Source of the DNA: Paraliobacillus sp. PM-2
Lineage (GTDB): Bacteria; Bacillota; Bacilli; Bacillales; Amphibacillaceae
Reading direction: 5' to 3'
Assembly (NCBI RefSeq): GCF_001368815.1
Contig: NZ_CTEI01000001.1
Coordinates: forward strand, 1,054,001-1,118,000
Length of the DNA: 64,000 nucleotides
Part shown: piece by piece, positions 58,402 through 64,000 of the stretch
Position numbering within the stretch: the stretch's first letter is position 1
Layout: each line of letters begins with the position of its first letter
Notes under the pieces: generated by a model
Told to the model about the DNA's origin: nothing
The model's database searches: none
The model's input: only the letters and a program-made list of their open reading frames with translations
Made by a program: the position numbers and the translations under genes

Positions 58402-58585
58402 TTTAACCAGAAAGTTTCGTCCACTTTATGTAATAGTGGACATGCTTCTTGGGTAGTTTATTCATTGGTATAAACATTCTCCAGAGTTGCGTCAGATAAA
58501 AGTCTGTTTGCCTGAGAGATTCACAAAGTATTTGTTTGCTCCTTCGGCGGCACAACATGTGCTCTCTCCTTTTATCATCATCCGC
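58395..58585 (-). promoter_or_regulatory. Tandem glycine riboswitch
   Basis: Minus strand. First aptamer: AAAGGAGAGAGC, then CGCCGAAGGAGCAAAC, then AATCTCTCAGGCAAACAGAC. The linker GACGCAACTCTGGAGA leads to the second aptamer: ACTACCCAAGAAGCA, a GTCCACT/AGTGGAC stem, AAACTTTCTGG and AAAGGACAGAGA. Both match the B. subtilis gcvT leader in order. Glycine would turn on gcvT. Confidence 0.93.
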
Positions 58586-58668
58586 TTGTAAATTTTGTTT
58601 AATTGGGAATACTATCTAATAATGAAAAAAAGACGTACGTTTTTAAAACATTACTAATAATTAAGTTT

Positions 58669-58698
58669 ATTATATCATACATCTTATAAAAATACGAA
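58669..58698 (-). promoter_or_regulatory. Probable promoter of the gcv operon
   Basis: TATAAT (58669-58674) with an extended ATGA in front and a weak TTCGTA (58693-58698), 18 bp apart, on the minus strand. Confidence 0.45.
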
Positions 58699-58741
58699 TG
58701 AAATTAAAATAAAATAATAAAAGGTTCGGGAGTTGGTGAGT

Positions 58742-60406
58742 GTGCAGATTCAATTACAACGTGATCAAACATTTTTAAAGGATTTTGAAGAAAGATTAGC
58801 AAAAGATCAAGCTTTATCAAGTTGGGATCTTTTCTTATTATCCTATCAAGCAGCTGAAGCAAAACAAATAAAACATTTTAATGAATTAATGACTCCTAGT
58901 CTATTACCACATATGACTTTTTTATCGCATCAATTAGATTGTGTAAAACAAGTTATTGAACAAATGAATGGTCGAGCAATTTTAGCTGACGAGGTTGGGT
59001 TAGGTAAGACCATCGAAGCTGGATTATTATTAAAAGAATATATGATACGTGGATTAGTTAAAAAGGCGCTAATATTAGTCCCTGCTTCTTTAGTTAACCA
59101 ATGGGCAACAGAACTAACACAAAAATTTTATATCCCTGTAGTAACATCTAGAAAACGTCCAACTTGGGATCAAGATAACATTATGATTACATCTATTGAT
59201 TTGGCAAAACGAGAACCACACTATAGTACCATTCTAGAACAACAATATGATTTTGTTTTAGTAGATGAAGCACATAAATTAAAAAATCATCAAACCAAGA
59301 GTCATCAGTTTATTCGTGCGTTAAAGAAAAAGTACTGTCTGCTATTAACTGCTACACCCATTCAAAATAAATTAAGTGATATTTTTAATCTCGTCTCGAT
59401 ATTAAAGCCTGGCTATTTAGGTGACTTTAAAACATTCTCTGAAAAATTCGGCAAAAATAACAAAGCACTTGAAAATGACACCCATTTAAAACAACTCATT
59501 AAACAGGTTATGGTACGTAATCGTAGAACAGATACCGGATTGGAATGGACAAAACGTCATGTCGAGACCATTTGGATTGATTTTTCAAAGGAAGAAATGG
59601 AAGCGTATGAAGCATTAAAAGAGCTTACTTCTACAAAAGCCTCCTTTGCTAAAATTACGTATTTACGTGAATTATGTTCATCTCGTGAAGCTTGCTACCT
59701 ATCAATCAAAAAAAATACCGAAGAAGATCATAAGGATTACCAAGATTATGCTACATTATTAGAAATGATTGAAACATTACCTAATCATGCAAAAGCAATA
59801 AAAGTTGCGGAATTAGTCCAATCCATTAATGATAAATGTATTATCTTCACTGAATATCGAGCAACTCAGCTTTATTTACAATGGGTGCTGCAACAACACG
59901 GAATTACATCTGTCCCTTTTCGAGGTGGTTTTAAACGAGGTAAAAAAGATTGGATGAAGCAATTATTTGAACATAAAGCGCAAGTTTTAATTGCAACAGA
60001 GGCTGGCGGGGAAGGAATAAACTTGCAATTTTGTCATCATATGATTAATTATGATCTACCATGGAATCCCATGCGTTTAGAACAACGAATAGGTCGTATC
60101 CATCGCTATGGACAAACAAAAGATGTTCATATATATAACTTTGCTATCAGACATACCATTGAAGAACATGTACTGCAGTTACTTTATAATAAAATTGGCC
60201 TTTTTGAACGCATTATAGGAAATTTAGATGCGATTCTTGCAGATCTCGAATTGAGCAATATGGATAAAGAAATGGAACAAATATTTCTCCAGTCACAATC
60301 TGAAGGTGAGGCAAAAATCAAATTAGATAATTTATCTGAAATTATTACAAACAATTTAAGTCAAAAGGAACAGGAGAATCAATATGGGAATCGAGAATCT
60401 TCATAA
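58742..60406 (+). CDS. yqhH: SNF2-family helicase (YqhH)
   Basis: About 554 residues. Walker A DEVGLGKTIEAGLL, VDEAHKL (DEAH box), LLTATPIQN, IIFTEYRATQ, and the motif VI EQRIGRIHRYGQT. A HepA/RapA-like single-protein ATPase; role unknown, possibly DNA or polymerase remodelling. Start codon uncertain: GTG 58742 is best spaced from GGGAG, but TTG 58733 is possible. It overlaps yqhG by 23 bp. Confidence 0.9.
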   Translation: MQIQLQRDQTFLKDFEERLAKDQALSSWDLFLLSYQAAEAKQIKHFNELMTPSLLPHMTFLSHQLDCVKQVIEQMNGRAILADEVGLGKTIEAGLLLKEYMIRGLVKKALILVPASLVNQWATELTQKFYIPVVTSRKRPTWDQDNIMITSIDLAKREPHYSTILEQQYDFVLVDEAHKLKNHQTKSHQFIRALKKKYCLLLTATPIQNKLSDIFNLVSILKPGYLGDFKTFSEKFGKNNKALENDTHLKQLIKQVMVRNRRTDTGLEWTKRHVETIWIDFSKEEMEAYEALKELTSTKASFAKITYLRELCSSREACYLSIKKNTEEDHKDYQDYATLLEMIETLPNHAKAIKVAELVQSINDKCIIFTEYRATQLYLQWVLQQHGITSVPFRGGFKRGKKDWMKQLFEHKAQVLIATEAGGEGINLQFCHHMINYDLPWNPMRLEQRIGRIHRYGQTKDVHIYNFAIRHTIEEHVLQLLYNKIGLFERIIGNLDAILADLELSNMDKEMEQIFLQSQSEGEAKIKLDNLSEIITNNLSQKEQENQYGNRESS

Positions 60407-61196
60407 GTTTCTAAACACATTTTTCAATGAAAACCAATGTCAAGTTGAACAACAAACAAACGAAGATTTAACTATTCAACTATCTCCCGAATTAGATGAA
60501 CAATTAATGAATCGACCGTTTTATTGGCAATATATGAAAAAGATGGGGCTAGAGGGAGAGCCTTCTCGCCTTTATCTCACTGTTAACCCCAACAAGAAAG
60601 ATGAGGATGAAAACAAGTATGAATTCATTCATTTTGGGAGTCCACGATTACAACAAATAATACAAATACTTCTGTCAAAGGGGAAGTATGTGAAACTATA
60701 TCAATCCATTATTACAACGCAACATACACCGCTTATTCCCTGGCTTGTATTAAATATTAAAATAAGTTATATCGGTAAAGATAAAAAAGAAGTATTAAAA
60801 TCAATTGGAATTAACATGGTTAATGGAGCTATTATTAATGAATTCATTCACGCTATAAGGGATATCCAGTGGGGTGTTAAAATATCTGATTTTTGTTATA
60901 CATTGACTCCACTGATCCAAGTAAAACATAGTTACCAACGGATTATGCAGTTAGTTGAGGAAATGTTACAACAAGAAACACATGAATGGGCAGCTACATC
61001 ATGGGGCAAAATGGAAAAAGAAAAAAATTTACTAAAACAATTTTATCAATCTGAAGAAGATAGTTATCAAAATCATTATCAAAAAGAACTAGAAGCCATA
61101 GAATCTATATACCAACCTAAAATTGACATTTCTATTGTGAATGGTGGTATGTTTTTCATTACACAATATACGAGCTTTAAATTACTTAACAGCTAG
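60384..61196 (+). CDS. yqhG: YqhG family protein
   Basis: 270 residues, soluble, no known motif. MGIENLHKFLNTFFNEN and PFYWQYMKKMGLEGEPSRL are as in B. subtilis YqhG. It is always next to the helicase gene and starts within it (AGGAGAATCAAT before the ATG), so the two most likely work together. Confidence 0.88.
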   Translation: MGIENLHKFLNTFFNENQCQVEQQTNEDLTIQLSPELDEQLMNRPFYWQYMKKMGLEGEPSRLYLTVNPNKKDEDENKYEFIHFGSPRLQQIIQILLSKGKYVKLYQSIITTQHTPLIPWLVLNIKISYIGKDKKEVLKSIGINMVNGAIINEFIHAIRDIQWGVKISDFCYTLTPLIQVKHSYQRIMQLVEEMLQQETHEWAATSWGKMEKEKNLLKQFYQSEEDSYQNHYQKELEAIESIYQPKIDISIVNGGMFFITQYTSFKLLNS

Positions 61197-61215
61197 GCAA
61201 CTACTATCTGGCTTA

Positions 61216-61416
61216 TTACCGATCATGCTTGTTTTTCTTAAACCACACTTGTATAGAGAAAGGTAATAAGCCAAACCAGTTGCTTGATAGAAAAAATTGT
61301 GATTCTTTCTTTTGAGCTTGTTTTTCTTGTTTGTACGCTTTTCTTTTTTCTTTTGGCATGTCTGCATATTTGACAATTTCTTTTGTTACGTATTTGACTA
61401 GATCATTCCCAGACAT
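61216..61416 (-). CDS. yqzE: YqzE family small protein
   Basis: 66 residues, very basic (Lys/Arg/Gln-rich middle KEKRKAYKQEKQAQKK). NDLVKYVTKEIVKYADMPK and SSNWFGLLPFSIQVWFKK are typical of YqzE. AAAGGAGTTGATCTTT precedes ATG 61416. Known as a competence-region gene; here between yqhG and aroK. Confidence 0.85.
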   Translation of the reverse strand: MSGNDLVKYVTKEIVKYADMPKEKRKAYKQEKQAQKKESQFFLSSNWFGLLPFSIQVWFKKNKHDR

Positions 61417-61446
61417 AAAGATCAACTCCTTTATATCTAGGATTCC

Positions 61447-61947
61447 CTAATCATCTATTCTTATAAGTCGAATCATTTCCTCTGCGATCTCATCTGCATG
61501 TTTATTATCTGTATGTATAATATATTTACTAGCTTGCTCATATTTACTTTCCCTACGTGCTAACAAGGCTTTTTTATCTCTTGAATGATCGTTCCAGATC
61601 GGTCTATTATTATCAAACTTTAACCTTCTAACAATTTCATGCCAACTGGTCTTTAAATAAACTACTTCTTTATCAGATAGCCAACTCAAATTGGCTTTCG
61701 ATTCGATAATTCCTCCTCCAGTTGCAATTACGGTATTTTGTTGATTAGTTATTGATAGCATCTGATGCTCATAATTTCGAAACACTTCTTCGCCGTGATC
61801 AGCAAATATCTTTCCAATTGGTAAGTGATAATAATCTTCCACCATTTGATCGGTATCTTGAACAGAAAGACCGAGTCTTTTAGCAAGTATCGACGCAACA
61901 GTTGTTTTTCCACTTCCCATAAATCCAATTAAATAGATACTCTTCAA
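61447..61947 (-). CDS. aroK: Shikimate kinase
   Basis: About 166 residues. Walker A GFMGSGKTTVASILA, shikimate-binding Asp in VQDTDQMVE and GGGIIE, and lid Arg in RRESKYEQAS. Start uncertain: TTG 61947 (KSIYLIGFMG) has GGAGTGAAGG before it; the ATG at 61962 has none. It makes shikimate 3-phosphate for chorismate. Confidence 0.9.
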   Translation of the reverse strand: MKSIYLIGFMGSGKTTVASILAKRLGLSVQDTDQMVEDYYHLPIGKIFADHGEEVFRNYEHQMLSITNQQNTVIATGGGIIESKANLSWLSDKEVVYLKTSWHEIVRRLKFDNNRPIWNDHSRDKKALLARRESKYEQASKYIIHTDNKHADEIAEEMIRLIRIDD

Positions 61948-62090
61948 AACCTTCACTCCCATACAATTCTATAAATGCAATTTGTAATTATAAATAATAA
62001 TTTTCACTTAACAATTTTTTGTTTATTATAGCATGAATATGATTTTCTTTCTAAAAATTAAAAAAATTTTTAGAACCATTTTGTTATCTT

Positions 62091-62118
62091 AAACTTTGTT
62101 TTCGTTCTAACAAAGTTT
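62091..62118. promoter_or_regulatory. Inverted repeat upstream of comGA
   Basis: AAACTTTG (62091-62098) and CAAAGTTT (62111-62118) around a 12-base centre, with A- and T-tracts on both sides (about 62050-62130). A-tract/T-tract patterns are like ComK boxes (AAAA-N5-TTTT), but no perfect box is seen. Confidence 0.3.
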
Positions 62119-62183
62119 AAAAATTGTTATCACACGCTTATATATTTGATAAATTCAAATCATTTGGACACCTATATATGGAG

Positions 62184-62212
62184 TTGATTTTTTACAGTTC
62201 CCTTTGTATAGT
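62184..62212 (+). promoter_or_regulatory. Probable sigma-A promoter of comGA
   Basis: TTGATT (62184-62189) and TATAGT (62207-62212) with a 17-bp spacer; 24 bp before comGA. Confidence 0.5.
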
Positions 62213-62236
62213 AAATTTTACAAGGGAGGAAATCAG

Positions 62237-63232
62237 ATGAAAGCAGTTTCTGTTTTTTCAAAAGAAATTCTGTATAATGCATTAGATAACGGCGCCTCAG
62301 ACATCCATTTTTGTCCATTGGCAGCCACAGTTAAAATTTACTTCAGAATCCATGGAGAAAGAAAATTTTATAATGAAATCAGTGTGAACCAATATGACAG
62401 ATTAATTAGTTATTATAAATTCTCAGCGGGAATGGATATCGGTGAAAAGAGAAAACCACAAAATGGAGCAATTATTTTTGCCTATTATGAAAAATCTGTT
62501 GCATTACGCATTTCCTCATTACCAGTCCATCAATCAGAAAGCTTGGCTATACGTTTATTACCACAAAATGATACAACCTCACTAAATCAACTGTTTTTAT
62601 TTCCATACCAATTAGAGAAAATCAAAGAATGGATTGGACATCGTTCTGGCGTCATTTTATTTACAGGACCTACGGGCAGTGGAAAAACAACTACTTTATA
62701 TGCTTTACTTCAAACATTACTAAGAGAGCAATCTTACCAAACAATTACCTTAGAAGATCCAATCGAAAAAGAAATAAAAGATCTATTACAAGTGCAAGTC
62801 AATGAAAACAGTGGAGTAACCTATCAAGTTGGCCTAAAAGCCGCATTAAGACATGATCCAGATATTATTATGGTAGGAGAAATAAGAGATGAAAAGACAG
62901 CTCGATTTGTTTTCCACGCTGCATACACTGGACATCTAGTTCTCTCAACCCTACACGCCAAAAATGCCTTAGGTACCATTTATCGCTTAAAAGAAATGGG
63001 CATTAGTCACACAGATCTTGATCAAAGTTTAATTGCTGTAGCATCATTAGAGTTATTACCAATCATTATGAAAAACAACATCCCTTCACGTGCAGCCATA
63101 TTAGAATTATTAGATGGAACTTTGCTTCAAGAAGTGATAGTTGAACAGGAAACGGAGAGAAATCAATCCTTTTATACTTTTAAAAAATTAAGGAGGAAAG
63201 CTTACGCCTATGGATTTACTAATAAAACGTAA
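62237..63232 (+). CDS. comGA: Competence pilus assembly ATPase ComGA
   Basis: 331 residues, type II/IV secretion ATPase at the inner membrane. Walker A GPTGSGKTTTLYALLQ, Asp box ITLEDPIEKEI and Walker B RHDPDIIMVGEIRDEKTA are clear; no N-terminal extension, so the short ComGA form. ATG 62237 has GGGAGGAAATCAG; an open frame 11 codons upstream has no site. It powers DNA-uptake pilus formation with ComGB. Confidence 0.95.
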   Translation: MKAVSVFSKEILYNALDNGASDIHFCPLAATVKIYFRIHGERKFYNEISVNQYDRLISYYKFSAGMDIGEKRKPQNGAIIFAYYEKSVALRISSLPVHQSESLAIRLLPQNDTTSLNQLFLFPYQLEKIKEWIGHRSGVILFTGPTGSGKTTTLYALLQTLLREQSYQTITLEDPIEKEIKDLLQVQVNENSGVTYQVGLKAALRHDPDIIMVGEIRDEKTARFVFHAAYTGHLVLSTLHAKNALGTIYRLKEMGISHTDLDQSLIAVASLELLPIIMKNNIPSRAAILELLDGTLLQEVIVEQETERNQSFYTFKKLRRKAYAYGFTNKT

Positions 63233-64000
63233 ACAAAGGAAATTAACATCAAATGAGCAGAATAGCTTTTTGAATCGTCTCACAAGATTGTTAGAACAAG
63301 ATTACCCATTGATAGACGCACTATATGCAATGCAATGGAATAACCAATGGAAGCAACCTATTAATCAAATAATTGATGCTTTAAAAGAAGGAAAGACAAT
63401 AGATACCGCATTAGAAATTGCTAATTTTGATACAAAAATTATTTCCTTCTTATTTTTCGCAAGTGCCCACGGGGATATGAAGAAGGCTTTAAAACAAAGT
63501 GTTTTATTACTTGAGAAGAACAGTAAACTTTTAGTTAAATTTAAACAAGCTATTCGCTATCCTACAGTTCTTTTTATGATGTTTATTTGTTTACTATATT
63601 TTATTAAAACCTCCGTTTATCCAGCATTTATACAACTATTTCAATCAACTACTTATATTTCAGAATTCACTCTTTTTTCTTTACAATTAATTAATCACTT
63701 TTTCCACTTGTTTATTTTCATCATATGCTTATCTGTCATTGTTTCGTTAAGTTGGTTTGCCATCAAAAGAAAATGCACAATTAAAACAAAAATAACGATT
63801 TATCAACGAACTCCATTTGTAAGAACATTTATTAAATTATACATAACTTTTCTATTTTCACTACATTTAAGTTCGTTGCTACACTCCGGTCTTTCACTAA
63901 AAGATAGCCTTAAAATTTTAACAAAACAAATGCATCACCAAATTTTAAGTCATTATTGCCAACAACTTCTCGAGCACTTTTCCAATGGACAACCAATGAA
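63210..64000 (+). CDS. comGB: Competence pilus platform protein ComGB, cut by window end
   Basis: At least 263 codons, open at the right edge. It is a GspF-like membrane protein: NRLTRLLEQDYPLIDALYAM, ASAHGDMKKALKQSVLLLEK, and hydrophobic segments at about 125-145 and 170-195; the second GspF repeat begins near SSLLHSGLSLKDSLKILTKQ. It overlaps comGA by 23 bp. ATG 63210 lies 13 bases past AGGAGG, longer than usual. Confidence 0.9.
   Translation, partial: MDLLIKRKQRKLTSNEQNSFLNRLTRLLEQDYPLIDALYAMQWNNQWKQPINQIIDALKEGKTIDTALEIANFDTKIISFLFFASAHGDMKKALKQSVLLLEKNSKLLVKFKQAIRYPTVLFMMFICLLYFIKTSVYPAFIQLFQSTTYISEFTLFSLQLINHFFHLFIFIICLSVIVSLSWFAIKRKCTIKTKITIYQRTPFVRTFIKLYITFLFSLHLSSLLHSGLSLKDSLKILTKQMHHQILSHYCQQLLEHFSNGQPM

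Noticed and set aside
1-64000. CRISPR arrays, tRNA or rRNA genes, transposases and integrases
   Set aside because: None was found; no repeated spacer pattern, no cloverleaf and no mobile-element protein among the open frames.

Overview
The window is about 64 kb of low-GC Firmicutes chromosome. The complete spoIIIAA-AH operon, spo0A, spoIVB, the start of a comG operon and the nusB-folD-xseAB-ispA and accBC order all point to an endospore-forming, potentially competent member of the Bacillaceae. A large GC-rich RNA next to ispA matches OLE RNA. Together with the divergence from Bacillus subtilis, this suggests a halophilic, alkaliphilic or otherwise extremophilic genus such as Oceanobacillus or Virgibacillus. 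The genus is inference; the family is well supported. Almost all backbone genes are on the minus strand.

Layout. 1-2.6 kb: the start of a chemotaxis receptor cut by the window edge, an aldo/keto reductase, and the paired SMR exporters ykkC-ykkD behind a ykkC-type riboswitch. 2.7-8.6 kb: branched-chain amino acid catabolism, bcd then lpdV-bkdAA-bkdAB-bkdB, without the ptb and buk genes of B. subtilis. 8.9-13.5 kb: an AKIII-type aspartokinase, a LysM-CAP protein, spo0A with two exact 0A boxes, and spoIVB. 13.7-16.8 kb: recN, ahrC and yqxC/tlyA. 17.0-18.3 kb: an OapA-like membrane protein and OLE RNA with its own promoter; dxs is absent from this place. 18.3-24.6 kb: ispA, xseB, xseA, folD, nusB, an Asp23 protein (yqhY), accC and accB. 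24.8-30.0 kb: spoIIIA operon with a sigma-E-like promoter. 30.1-33.9 kb: efp, an Xaa-Pro peptidase, yqhR, yqhP and the patatin-like yqhO.

34-53 kb is an accessory region set into the conserved order between yqhO and mntR. It holds a DUF421 protein, a GrpB-family protein, several unrecognised membrane and lipoprotein genes, at least two genes broken by single-base shifts (one in an 8-G tract), a cupin, a PspC protein, an Opp/Dpp-type importer flanked by a HAD hydrolase and a metallophosphoesterase, an MFS transporter, two methyltransferases, a 41-codon ORF ending in a terminator, a 569-residue membrane protein and a HIT protein.

53-64 kb returns to the backbone: mntR, the rhodanese yqhL, gcvT-gcvPA-gcvPB behind a tandem glycine riboswitch, the SNF2 helicase yqhH with yqhG, yqzE, aroK, and divergent comGA-comGB, the last cut by the window end. 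lipM, normally between mntR and yqhL, is missing.

The most notable element is the OLE RNA/OapA locus, including an imperfect threefold internal repeat in the RNA. Next come the two riboswitches and the phase-variation candidate.
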